DNA of 64,000 nt from Tolypeutes matacus (taxonomy: Eukaryota; Chordata; Mammalia; Cingulata; Chlamyphoridae). The notes below the pieces were generated by a model. It was not told where the DNA came from, ran no database searches, and saw nothing but the letters and a program-made list of their open reading frames with translations. A program made the position numbers and the translations under genes. Location: positions 127,274 through 191,273 of the forward strand of contig JAKSZT010000142.1 of assembly GCA_026826555.1 (NCBI GenBank), read 5' to 3'. This document shows positions 11,095-23,180 of this stretch, piece after piece. The first letter of the stretch is position 1, and the number at the start of each line of letters is the position of its first letter.

Positions 11095-13080
11095 ATTGAA
11101 TTAGGTGGAACAAAGCATTGCAAAAGGGAGACTATCATTAGTGAAATATTCTCCCATGATACAAAATCAACACTTTGGCAAAGTCTCCTGAAGATAGTGC
11201 TAACCCTTTATGCTGGGATGACTCCAAGAAGTTTGGAGAAAACAATGGCCTGTACTAAATAAAGCAGACATGCCAGGAATGCCATGACAGAGGGTAGACA
11301 AAGGAATCAAGAGAAATGGTGGATACACTGCATAAAGTCAGAAAAGCTACTAGGTGAGACTATTTCTCAGCACATTGTTTCTACAAAAACAGTTGTCCTC
11401 TATAGTGCAGAGCTGATGATAGAAGCTATTGTTACATTTTGGGCTTCCTGACAACAATGGGATCTTAGAACCCCATAATAATAGAGGACAGATGGCAGCA
11501 CTTAACCTTTAGGAAGATAGTGGGTACAATTATTTTAATGCATGGCAAGCTTGGAGTAGCAGCCAGCATGGTCTGGCACTCAGAGAGCTATGGAGATGGT
11601 TAATAGAATATTGTGAATATCTTGGAACAAGATAAATGGGCTTCCAAGAAGCATATTTCCTAATATATACAATAAAAAAAATCGAGCATAAATGGTTAGA
11701 AATCCAAGAACAGCTGACCCAATACAAAGTCTTGAACTATCGTCCAGTTTCTGGATTAAAATAATTTTTAGAGCTACAATCCATTGACTGAAGGAGAGAT
11801 GGGCCCCAGGAATAATGACCCTGCAACTGCCAGGCAAGTTCTTACAGTACTGCCTCTCCCAGTCATACCCTCAATGAGCCCCAGGCCAATATCTATTTCT
11901 TTCTACTGCATAAAAGGTAACACCCAGATTATGAGGACATCTGGACACAAGTTATGAACTGACACTAATACCTGCTTAACTGAGGTATCATGATGGTGCT
12001 TCTATTAGAATGGAGACATATGAAGGACAGGAAACAAATGGAGTCCTGGCCCAGATCTGACTCACACTGGGCCCATGGACTTACCTAGTGGTCATTGCCC
12101 AAACCTATAAATGTAAAATTGGACTAGGCATACTTGGCATTTGGCAGAACACCCACATTGGGTCTTTGGCTTGTGGAGTAAGAGGCATCTCAGTGGGGAA
12201 AGCCAAGTGGAAGCCTCAGATCCCTACACTTATGTCAGAAAAGGAAGTAAACCAAAAATAATTTCCCATCCCATAAAGAATGGTAGACAGTAATGCCACC
12301 CCTAAAGATGTAAAGGATTCAGGGATGGAGTCCCCATCATATCCTAATTTAATTCACCATTCCGACTGCTATAAAAACCAGAAAGACCCTGGATCATGAC
12401 AGTGAACTACTGTAAACTCAAGTTAGTAGTTGCCACAACTGCAGTGGCTGTGCCAAATTTAGCATCATTGTTATATAGGGCTTAAGGTAAATGGATTGAG
12501 GCTATAGGGAAATGAAATCTTAAGTGTGAGTGGTCAGGATCCAGCTGGGATATCACCTCTCAAGCAAAGGACATTGCATCTTGTACCTCTTACCACTGAG
12601 AAAGAATCACAATGCTTGGTAAGCCTCTCCAGGTTTTACATACCCGTAACTTGGAAAGACCACTCCAACCTATATACCAGGAAACATGAAAGGATGTCAT
12701 TTATGAGTGGGGCCCAAAAAAGAAAGGGTTCTGCACAGGTTCAAGCTGTAGTTCAAGCAGTCCTGCTATTTAGTTCATATAACACTGCAGAACCTATATT
12801 ATTAGAGATACCACAGTGGGAAAGATGTTATGTGGAGTCTATAGCAGGTCCCAGTAGAAGAAACACAGTGTAGATCCCTAAAGTTCAAGAGGAAGGGCAT
12901 GTATCAAAAACCAGCCCCTGCCATGCTTTTGGGCCTTGGTAGATGAGAAACACCTGATTACGCATCATCAAGTAACTATATAGCTGGAACTGCCCATCAT
13001 GAGTGGAGTTCCTTCATACAAACCAAGTCATAAATTCGGCTGGGACCAACAGCAATCTATTGTTAGCTGGATGTGGTATG
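11095..13080 (+). mobile_element. ERVL pol relic (reverse transcriptase to RNase H)
   Basis: Decayed endogenous retrovirus of the ERVL class. From about 12255 to 12480 the text matches the N-terminal reverse transcriptase region; from about 12540 to 12960 it matches the RT thumb and the start of RNase H. Upstream, 11095-12250 is probably gag/pro/pol leader but is weaker. All frames carry stops and indels, and no LTR is attached. Not functional. Confidence 0.65.
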
Positions 13081-13958
13081 TTTGTTTTGGTTCATGTTTT
13101 TATTTTTCTTCAGTTTTTTTTATTTTTAAAGAAGTTTTAAATTTACAGAAAAATTACACAGAAAGTACAGAGAGTTCCCATAAAACGCCCACCACACCCA
13201 CATACACATAGTCCTTTATTATTAACATCTTATATTAGTGTGGTACATTTGTTACAATTGATGAACCAATATTGAAGCATTGCCACTGACCAAAGTCTAT
13301 GGTTTACATTATGGTTAATACTTTGTGCTGTATATTTTATAGGCTTTGACAAATGTATAATGTCATAGATCCATCATTACAGTATCATATAGAACAGTTT
13401 CACTGCCCTAAAAATGTCCTGTGTTCCACCTATTTATCCCTCCCCACTCCCTTCTGAACTCTTGGCAACCACTAACTTTATATCAATGTTAAAAGTTCTT
13501 CTGTTAACACAAGACAATAACTACAGTAACAATAAATCTGCTTTCGTCCATGGTTACATTCCCCCCTTATGTTTGTTCATTCCTCAATCTTGAGAGATTT
13601 AGGACAATGTCTGTTATGACTATTTCAGGCTGAGAAGGGACTTAGATATTATGGGGCAGAGGAAAGGAATTGTTTTGCTTCTAGGTGTAGATACTCCTTT
13701 TTTTGTTAGTTGTCCAGGGCATGCCCAAAGAACAATAGAGTAGGAGTTGGCCGCAACTCTGCTGGGTTTCAGGGCTAAACTGGCATAATGAACAATCTGA
13801 AGATTAAAATCTCTGAGAAACATATTTAACAGGTATATTGAAAGTCATAGGTTCAAATAAAAGGAGTAGAAGAATGATGATTAGGAGAATTATAAATAAC
13901 CATGTCATATTGAGAAAATAGAGTTTCATATGTTCCAAAATAGGGCCCACTGATCGGG
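13081..13958 (-). mobile_element. Reversed L1 3'UTR
   Basis: T-rich 3' end of an old L1 at about 13090-13480, followed by a long xenarthran-type L1 3'UTR segment to 13958 where the MaLR provirus begins. The short open frames here are within UTR. Confidence 0.65.
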
Positions 13959-14409
13959 TGTTTTGGTTTGCCAAAGGGATGCTGATGAAAAAAGTACCAG
14001 AAATGGGTTGGTTTTTATAAAGAGGCTCTATTTGGGGTAAAATCTTACACTTTCAAGGCCATGAAAAGTCCAAATCGAGGTACTATATGAGGTGCTTTCT
14101 CAACAAAGTCAGCTACTTTTGATTGTGTTGTCGAGGAATGTGGGAAAGCAAGATGGTTGCCAATCTCTGCTGAGGTCTCAGCCTTCCCCTCTGGGCTCAC
14201 TGTCTCTCAGAGTCCAGCTGTGAGCAACCAGGCATAGGACATGTCTCTTTCCGGACCTTCTCTATCAGTCTCAGGTGCTCCACTTTCTTTCCAAGTTCAG
14301 CTGTAAGCTATCAGTTACATAGCACAGCTCATCTCCTCTTGGGTTGCTCTGTGGGCCCAGCTTCTTGAAGGTGTCATGCTTAAGTGATCCTCTAGTCCTC
14401 TCTCACAGG

Positions 14410-14453
14410 GCAGGAAACATGCAGGAAACATGCAAGAAGCATGCAGGAAACAG
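14410..14453. repeat. 11-bp tandem repeat, four units
   Basis: Four consecutive 11-base units of the form 'gcaggaaacat' (14410, 14421, 14432, 14443) sit exactly at the deletion junction between the truncated LTR and the internal region. Confidence 0.85.
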
Positions 14454-15489
14454 GGGTCCATGCCATCAGACAGTAAGACTTTCCACATATCCTTCCTGGA
14501 TAACCGCATTTACAATCCTGATTTACAAGTTCCAAGTTTAGATAAGTCTTCACATGGGACACTATCCTCTGGGGGCTTGTTTTCCAGAAGCTTGGAATTT
14601 CCCAAATCATCAGTCTCTGGTTTCTTTGTGCCCAGCAGTTTAGTTCTCATCTTATCTCTTTCCTCTTGCTTCTCTGCAAGGAGAAGCCAGGCTGCATTTT
14701 CCACATTTACTTTGGAAATCTCAGCTAAATGTTTAAGCTTGTCATTTTCAAATTCTGCCTTCCATTTAACATCAGGAGTCAATTTTGCCAACTTCTCTGC
14801 AACTTTAAAACAAGAATTGTCTTTCCTCCAGTTTCCAGTAATAGTTTCATCATTTTCCTTCTAAGGCCTTATAGGAAATAACTTTAGGGTCCATATTCCT
14901 ACCAACAGTCTCTTCAAAGCATTAAAGGCCTTTTCTATCAAGCATCTCACAATTCCTCCAAAAAATATCCCTTACCCATTTATAAAACTGTTCTGGAATT
15001 TTTTGGTAATTGCAAACAGCATGACTCTACTCTCCTGGTACCAATTTCTGTTTTAGTTTGCCAAAGGGCTGCTGATGCAAAGTACCAGAAATGTGTTGGC
15101 TTTTATAAAGGAGATTTATTTTGGTTAAATGCTTACAATTCCAAGGCTGCAAAAAGCCCAACTTGAGGTACCATAAGAGCTCACCATAGTCAGCTACTGT
15201 TAATCTTGTTGTCCAGGCATGTGGCAAAGCAAGATGGCTGCCAATCTCTGCCAAAATCTCAGCCTTCCCCTCCAGGTTTCATCTCTCAGAGCCCATCTGT
15301 GAGCAACTGGGCATAGGGCTTGTCTCTTTCCAAGCTCCCTCTATCAATCTTGGCTACTCCACTTTCTTTCTGAGTTCAGCTGCAAGCTATTGGGTACATA
15401 GCTGAGCTTATGTCCTCTTGAACTGCTCTGTGGGTCCAGCCTCTTGGGGGTTTCATGCTTAAGTGATCCTCTAGTCCTCTCTCACGTGG

Positions 15490-16080
15490 CAGTATAAAAA
15501 CTGGTGGCCTCATCCATGTGGGGATTTCATACAGCTCCACCCATGGTGCCAGACTTGTCTTCCCCCAACCATGAGAGTAGCAAGAAGGCTTTACACCCTG
15601 TCAGGTAGGCTAGTTTAAGAAAAGGGAAGATGAGTTTAAGACCTGGCAGTAAAACATGGCCACAAAATATGTGGCCTTGGAACTCCACCTGGAAACCCCC
15701 TGGGGGAAAGACTGCTACCAAGGAGGCTGCCAGAAGGACCCCATGAGAACCCTATTTGGAACAAGATCTCATTCGAGGTCAAGGAAGAGCCCTGGATATC
15801 CTTGAAGGGCCTCATTATTGGGTCCCCTGGGGAACTGACAAGTGGGGTAATCAAACAGAACAGCAAACAGCTGGGGCCACTCCCCCAAGCATTAGCAAGG
15901 GAGGTAAAATTATTAGCTTAAAAGGTAACCACACAAGCCAAATTTTGCTCTTTCTACCTAGAGGAGACTGCATCAAATCTCAGTGCGTATTTCCATCCTT
16001 CTCTCCCATTTCTCAGCAAGCTCTGTTCTTTTCCTCCATTTCTCACTAAATTCTTTTTACTGGCCTGAAAAAACGGTGGC
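15490..16080. other. Unshared block inside the MaLR 5' LTR
   Basis: Sequence with no counterpart in the other LTRs of this family in the window. It has a 97-codon open frame (15756-16049, +) and overlapping - strand frames, none with a recognised domain. It may be an insertion of another element or a long LTR subfamily; no flanking duplication was found. Confidence 0.4.
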
Positions 16081-16270
16081 TTCCTTTCCCTGTGTGTGTC
16101 TCTATCTCTGTGTTTACATTTTTATCAGACCCAGCAAAAGGGTGGAGACTCAATCTGAGTCATGCCTCACTAATGTAGTCCAATTGAAAGGGTCTCATAC
16201 CCACAGGAATGGGTAAGTTCACAAACATATTTCTTTTTTGGGATTCATAAAATAATTTCAAACTGCCACA

Positions 16271-19200
16271 TGGTGTGTTGATTTCATGAGGCTGTGTGCA
16301 TTGCCTATGGTGTCTAGCTGTCCATAGGACCCTTGGGATCACTTTTGTTTGAGGCTTTATTTACTGTGGCAGTTTGTAAAATCTGCCTGAGACCTGTATA
16401 AGCATAACCTCTGGAATGACCTTCTGACGCACTTTGAAATCTCTTAGCCATAAAAACTTTTATTTAATATTTCCCCCGTTTGGGCAAGTTCTTTCTCCAA
16501 ATTATTAACACTTGGTAATAATTCCTTGGTACCTGAGAGGCTCATCCTTGAGAGTCATGTCCCACATTGGAGGGGGAAGGTAGTGCATTTATTTGCAGAG
16601 GTGGGTTTGGAGAGGGGCCACATTTGAGTAACAAGGAGGTTTTCAGGAGGTAACTCTTAAGCATTAATTCTAATTATGCTTAGTTTCATTTTTACAGGAA
16701 TAAGGTTCATAAGTACAAACATTAAGATAGAGGGCTTGGCATAGTGGCCTGTTACTTTTTATTAGGTATGGCTTATATATTCCAGAGTCTTTTGCCATCT
16801 TATTTGAGAAAGTAGCAGAACTTCCCTAGAATGGAAGTTTAATGCTTTGTTAGCCGCTGTGTGAGTCTCTATTGAGAAAATATACCTATGATAAGAAGAA
16901 CAATTTATATCTCATAGAAGTATGTTGTAAGTGCATTTTCCCCATATACCACCCCACTATCAACACTCTATACTAGTGACATACTTTGTCACTGAATCTG
17001 AAAGAACATTCTTATATTTGTATTATTAACCACAATCTTTGGCTATGCCAGAGTTCACTGTGTTATACAGTTCCCCATTTTATCTTCTAGCTTTACTTCT
17101 AGCAACCTGGATGATGCAAAACTTCCCCTTTCAACCATGTTCACACTCACACTTCAGCGTTGTTAATTACACTCACATCACTGTGCTACCATCACCTCCA
17201 TCCATTTCCAAACCATTACAATCAACCTAATTATAAGTTCTGCACAAATTAAGCACAGTTCACAGTCTCTACTCCCATTCTATCTCTTGGTAACCTGTCT
17301 TCCAGACTCTATCTCCATGAGTCTGCTCACTATACTTTGTTCATATCAGTGAGATCATGCAATATTTGTCCTTGTTGTCTGACTTATTTCAACATAAAGT
17401 CCTGAAGGTTCATTCATGTTGTTGCATGCATCACTTCTTCATACCTTCGTACAGTTGAATAATAATCCATTATATGTATATACCACATTTTGTTTGTCCA
17501 TTCATTTATTGATGGGCACTTGGATTGCTTCCATGTTTTGGCAATTGTGAATAATGCTGCTATGAACATTGGTGTGCATATACCTGTTCATGTCTCTACT
17601 TTCAATTCTTCTGAGTATATACCTAGTGGTGGGATTGCTGAATCATATGATATTTCTTTACATAGCTTCCTGTGGAACCGCCAAACTGTCCTCCACAGTG
17701 GCTGTACTATTCTACATTCCCACCAGCAGTAAATGAGTGTTCCTTTTTCTCCATGTCCTAACACTTGTAGTTTTCTGTTTTTTTTTTTTTTTTTTTTTTT
17801 TTAATCGTCTAGTAGGTGTGCAATTATGGATAAAACGGCTCTAAACATATGTGTGCAAATATTATTTAGGGTATATAACTAGAAGTGGGATTGTGAGATC
17901 ATATGGTAATTCTTTATTGAAATTTCTGAGGAATGGCCAAACTGTTTTCCTCAGCAGCTGCACCATTGTACATTTCCACCAATGATGACCTAGTGTGCCT
18001 ATTTCTTCACATTGTCTCAACACTTGTTATTTTTCATTTTTTTCAATATTAGCCATTGAAGTGGGTGTGAAATAGTATCTCATTGTGGTTTTGATTTGCT
18101 TTTATGGTTAATTATGATGAGCATCTTTTCATATGCTTTTTGGCCATTTGTATATCCTTTTCAGAGAAATGTCTATTCAAGTCTTTTGCCCTTTTTAAAT
18201 TGTGTTGTTTGTCTTTTTGTTGTTGAGTTGTAGGATTTCTTTATAAATTCTGGATATTAAACCCTTCTCAGATATGTGGTCTCCAAGTATTTTCTCCTAT
18301 TGTGCAGGTTGACTTTTTATTTTCATGATAAAGTTCTGTACAAAAGTTTTTTATTTTGATGAAATCCCATTTACCTATTTTTTTCTATTGTTTCTTGTAC
18401 TTTGGATATAAAGTCTAAGGAACCATTGTTTAACACAAGGTACTGAAGGTGCTTCCCTACATTTTCTTCTAGAAGTTTTATAGTCCTGATTCTTATATAT
18501 ATAGATCATGGATCCATATTGCATTCATTTTTGTATATGATAGGGGTCCACCTTCATTCTTTTGTATATGGATATCTAGTTTTCTCAGCATGATTAGTTA
18601 AAGAGACTATTCTTGCCCAATTGAATAGATTTGGCACCCTTGTCATATATCAGTTGGCTGTAGATGTGAGGGTCTATTTCTGAACTCACAATTCTATTAG
18701 TCTGGCCTTGTGCCAGTACCATATTGTTTTGACCACTGTAGCTTTGTACTAAGTTTAAAATTGGGAAATATGTCTTCCAACCTTTTCTTGTGATCTCTTC
18801 TTTGTCCTATTCATTGTTTGAGTATGCTTTAAAATATTCACATATTTGTAAAATAACTAGTTTTCCCTCTGTTATTGATTACTAGCTTTATCCCATTGTT
18901 ATCAGAGAAGATACATTGCATGATTTTGACATTTCTAAATTTACTGAGACTTGTTTTATGACCTAACATATGGTCTAACTTGGAGAATGATCCATGTGCA
19001 TTTGAGAAGAATGTGTATTCTGCTGCTGTTCAGTGAACTGTTTTGTATACGTCTCAGGTCTAGTTGGTTTATAATATCATTCATGTCTTCTATTCCCTTA
19101 TTGATCTTCTGTCTAGATGATCTTTCCATTATTGAAAATGGTACATTGAAGTCTCCTACTATTATTGTAGAACTATCTATTTCTCCTTTCAAATCTGGCT

Positions 19201-19930
19201 GTATTTGCCTCAGATATTTTGGGGTGCTGCTATTAGGTGCATATATATTTATAATTGTCTTCTTATTTAATTGACTCCTTTATCAGTATATAGTGACCTT
19301 CTTTGTTTCGCATAACTTTTTCTGGCTTAAAGTCTATTTTACCTGATATTAGTATAGCTACTCAAATCTCTTTTGTTTACTAACTCCACATTATATTGAT
19401 TTCCATCTTTTCACATTCAACCTACCTGTGTTTGAATATAAGGTGAATCTTTTGTAAGCAGCATATAGTTAGGTCATGGTCTTTTTATCCATCCTGCCAA
19501 TCTCTGCCTTTTGACTGGAGAGTTAAATCTATTTACATTTAAATTAATTACTCATAGTTCAGGACTTTCTTCTGCCATTTTGCTACATGCGTGGTCTTTG
19601 TAAGTTATATTCTTTTTTGGCCTTCAATTCTTCCTTTAATGCCTACTTTCATACTATCTGATTTTTTGTACCATTTTGAGTCTTTCCTCATTTTTTTCTA
19701 TATATATATTTCATATATTTTCATTGTAGTTATCATGGAGCTAAAAGTTAACAGCCTAAATCTTTAAAATTTATTTGCTACCACCTTAATTTCAATAGCA
19801 TATACCTACCCTGGTCTTGTATTCCTCTTATACTCTTCTGTCCCCCCACTTTTTTTTAACATACTTTTTACAAATTATATCTTTATAGACTGCATTTTCC
19901 AAATCATAGATTTATGCATTTGCATTTTAA
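16271..19930 (-). mobile_element. Reversed L1, long 3'UTR and ORF2
   Basis: Left end is a long L1 3'UTR (16290-16960) homologous to 48770-49100. ORF2 sequence follows, running from its 3' end to the endonuclease region at about 19190 (the - strand frame at 18956-19192 resembles the endonuclease C-terminal part). The element resumes after two LTR insertions at 23181 and continues to about 24640. Confidence 0.85.
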
Positions 19931-19935
19931 ACTGG

Positions 19936-22682
19936 TGTGGCAGTTTGATATTACTGATGAATTCCAAAAGGAAATATTGATTATGCTTGTAAACTCATCT
20001 TTTCCTCTAGGCGTGTTCCCCTTTGATTGTATTAAATTCAGAGATTTCATTTTTACTTGAATAAATTAAGATTATGCTTTGATTCAGCCACATCAGTAGG
20101 ACATTGAATCCCTGCCCCCTTAGTGGGTGGACACTCACACAGAAACAGATACACAGGAAGAGAGAGTGCTCCATAGACATGACCCCAGGAAGAAAGATGA
20201 GACTCATAGTCTACAGCTGACCTTGTGGAGAGAACAGAGCAGCTGAGCCTGGAAAGAAATGCGGCCCGGGGAGAAAGACTAGCCTTATGTCTGCCTACAG
20301 GTGAGATAGGAAGAAGCTGGGTCCCAGGGTCTTAAGAGGAAACAGGAAGGCTGAACTCTCGCAAACACTGCCTGTCATCTAGCTTCAACATGTGGCAAAA
20401 GAATTTGATGAGGAATAACTTTGAGTAGGACTCTTTAGGGCCTTGTAACTGTAAGCTTACACCCCAAATAAATAACCTTTATAAAAGCCAACAGAGTTCT
20501 GGTACTTTACATCAGTACCCCTTTTGGCTGACTAATACAGAATTTTGTACTGGGAGTGGGGTAGTGCTTTTGCAATTACCAAAATACTGGAACAGTTTTA
20601 TAAACAGGTAAGGGGTATTTTTTTTGGAGGATTTATGAGATGCTTGATGGAAAAAGCCTAGAGTGCTTTAAAGAGACTTTAGGTAGGAATATGGATGCTA
20701 TAGAGATTTTTTTTATGAGACCTTAGAAGTAAATGAAGAAACTATTATTGGAAATTGGAGGAAAGGTGATCTGTGTTTTAAAGTCATGGAGAACTTAGCA
20801 AGATTAACTCCTGATGGAAGGCAGAATTTGAAAATGGCAAGCCTGGGCATTTAGCTGAAGAACTTTCCAAAGTAAACTCGGAGATTGTGGCTTGGCTTCT
20901 CCTTGCAGCTTATAGTAAAATGCTAGATGAGAGAGATAAGCTGAGTACTGAATTGTTGGGCACAACAAAACCAGAAACTGATTCTGAAAATTCCAAGCCT
21001 CTGGAAATCAAGGCCCCATATAATAGTGCCTCATTTGAGGACTTAACTAAACTTGGAACTTGTAAATCAGGATTGAAAATCCAGTATCTAGGAAAGACTT
21101 GTGGAAAGTCTTACTGTCGATGGCTTGGACCACTGCTTCCTGTATTAAACCAACAAGTTTTTTTGAGAGAGCTGTATGAACAAAACCCCTGTCAGTCTGG
21201 ACTTAAACAGACATGGAGGGGAAAGATGGAAGGGGAAAAACGGAAGGGGAAATGGCTTTAAGAGGAAAACCATGGAGGTTGAGGTCAGGAATTAAGATAT
21301 CTCTATGGGCCAAGAGAAGAACCCCAGCCATGTGTACAGAGAGGGTGAGTTTGTACCAGCAGTTGAAGAGAGTGGATGTCCCTGCCCACTGTTCAGGAAG
21401 AGTTCTGCTGTCCTAGAGTACAGAGAGGGTGGAGCACATTCCCCAAGGATTAGGGAGGGTAAGGTCAACACCCCATAGGTCTGAGAGAGGTGGGCCTGTC
21501 CCCCATGGATTAAGGAAGGCCAGGTCACCAACTCGTTGCTCTGAGAGGGTTGGGCCTGTATGCCAAAGGTTAGGGAGGATGTTGTCTTCATTTCACTGTA
21601 CTAGGGAGGTTGAGACTTTACCCCAAAGTTTGTGTAAAGTATGGCCATCACCCCAATGCTTTTGGAGGGTGAGTCTGGAGCTCAGTTGCCACACAGATGC
21701 TTGATGAAGGTGGAATCAAAAAAATGGCCATTGGACAATCCTGTGGAAAGGGTGGGTCCCCATGAGCCCCAGGGAGAAGAAACCATCATCTTGGGAATGA
21801 CTCTCTGACTTTAAAATCTAATGAAGTATGACCTACAGGTTTTCAGAACTGTTCTGAACCCATGACTCATATTTTCTTCTCAATTTCTCCTTAGGATAAT
21901 GCGAATATTTAACCTTTGTCTGTCCCTTTGTATATTGGAAGCAGACAAATTGTTTTGTAAGTTTCATAGGTCTACAGCCAGACTGGGCTTTGCCCCAAGA
22001 CAAACTGTATTTCTATAAACTGTAACTGAGATGTGTTTTTGTACTTAGCATTGCTAACCAAAAGGATTTAAGGCCTTTTTTTTTTTTTTTTTTTTTTTTT
22101 TAAACATTGTACTGTCTTTTTGGAATTCAGAGGGGGGTGGAGTGTGGCAGTTTGATATTATTGATGAATTCCGAAAAGAAATATTATGTTTGTAAACTCG
22201 TCTGTTCCTCTGGGCATGTTCCCCTTTGATTGTATTAAATTCAGAGGTTTCACTTTTACTTGATTAAATTAAGATTAGGCTTTGATTTAGCCACATTACT
22301 AGGATGTTGAGTCCCTACCCCCTTGGTGGGTGGATACTTTCACAGAAACAGATATACAGGAAGAGAGAGTGCTCCATAGACACAGCCCCAGAAAGAAACA
22401 AGCCCCAGGGAGAAAGACAAGCCTTATGCCTGCCTACAGCTGAGATAGAAAGAAGCTGGGTCCACAGAGCCTTAAGAGGAAAGAGGAAGGCTCAACTCTC
22501 ACAAACTCTGTCTGCCATCTTGCTTCAACACGTGGCAACAGTTTGGTGAAGAAGTAACTTTGAGTTGGACTCTTTAGGGCCTTGTAACTGTAAGCTTTCA
22601 TCCCAAATAAATACCCTTTATAAAAGCCAACAGAGTTCTGGTACTTTACATCAACACCCTGGTACTTTTGCTGACTAATTCA
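19936..22682 (+). mobile_element. MaLR (ERVL-MaLR-like) provirus with both LTRs
   Basis: 5' LTR 19936-20539 (604 bp), internal 20540-22142 (1603 bp), 3' LTR 22143-22682 (540 bp). LTRs start TGTGGCAG and end CTAATACA / CTAATTCA, with AATAAA near their 3' ends. The 5-bp duplication ACTGG flanks the element perfectly (19931-19935, 22683-22687). A Leu-tRNA-like primer site ('gtactgggagtgggg') follows the 5' LTR and a purine tract (22129-22142) precedes the 3' LTR. There is only a gag-like remnant (20887-21261) and no pol or env, as expected for a non-autonomous MaLR. By eye the LTRs are about 85-90% alike apart from a ~65-bp block missing from the 3' LTR. Confidence 0.9.
21308..21691 (+). repeat. 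30-bp minisatellite in MaLR internal region
   Basis: About 12-13 diverged tandem units. Nine units (21422, 21452, 21482, 21512, 21542, 21572, 21602, 21632, 21662) keep an exact 30-base period, and units at 21308, 21338, 21368 and a shortened one at 21398 precede them. Most start with a purine block like 'gagagggtg' and centre on 'cccca'. Because 30 is divisible by three, the + strand frame (21429-21704) shows ten-residue repeats. Confidence 0.85.
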
Positions 22683-22728
22683 ACTGGTAAGAAGTAAAAA
22701 TAAAATACCAAAATAAATACAAAAGTAC

Positions 22729-23180
22729 TGTATTAGTCAGTGTTCTCTAGGGAAACAGAAGCAACAGGAGATATCTGTCAATAATATGATATTTTATAAG
22801 AGTGTCTCAAGTGACCATGGGGATGCACATGTCCAGCTTCTGCAGGCAGGCTGCAAACCAGGGTCTCTGATGAAAGTCCAATGAAGGACCTTGATGAGTT
22901 TCTGGGAGATGTTGGCTGTCCAAAGACAAGCTAGGAAATTCTCTCTGAATGCTCAAATCACTTCCCCTTTTAAGGCATTCAACTGATTGGGTAAAAGCAT
23001 CACTCACTGCTGATGGCAATCTCCCTGATTGATGCAGATGTAATCAGCCATCCATGCAGTAAACGCACTGGTGACCAAAGTCCATAAATGTTCTTGTATT
23101 AAAATTAGCCCAGTGCTTGTTTGACCAGACACCTGGACACAATTACCTGGCCTAGTTGACACATTAACTTAACCATCACA
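22729..23180 (-). mobile_element. Solo ERVL-type LTR (MLT2-like)
   Basis: 452 bp, starting TGTATTAGTCAGTG and ending CCATCACA on the + strand, flanked by a perfect AGTAC duplication (22724-22728, 23181-23185). Closely similar to copies at 37516 and 40453. Confidence 0.85.

Larger units (their letters stand above)
13959..16270 (-). mobile_element. MaLR provirus, reversed and partly deleted
   Basis: Order on the + strand: truncated 3' LTR (13959-14409), internal region (about 14454-15048), 5' LTR (15049-16270). The internal region ends at a primer-binding-site-like 'ttggtaccaggaga' (reverse strand) abutting the 5' LTR. Its 14510-14791 frame (- strand) encodes a Lys/Glu-rich gag-like remnant homologous to 20800-21080 of the provirus at 19936. 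The distal internal region and half of the 3' LTR are deleted. The 5' LTR is about twice the usual length because of an unshared central block. Confidence 0.75.

Noticed and set aside
15756..16049. 97-codon + strand frame as a novel protein
   Set aside because: It lies inside an LTR, has no recognisable domain, and overlaps equally long - strand frames.
13954..16275. Target-site duplication for the - strand MaLR provirus
   Set aside because: Flanks TCGGG and TGGTG do not match; boundaries may be shifted or one end rearranged.
21292..21591. 99-codon - strand frame across the 30-bp array
   Set aside because: Openness follows from the repeat having a period divisible by three; gag-like similarity is on the + strand upstream.
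21308..21691. CRISPR-like array
   Set aside because: Units are contiguous diverged tandem repeats without spacers, in a mammalian retroelement.
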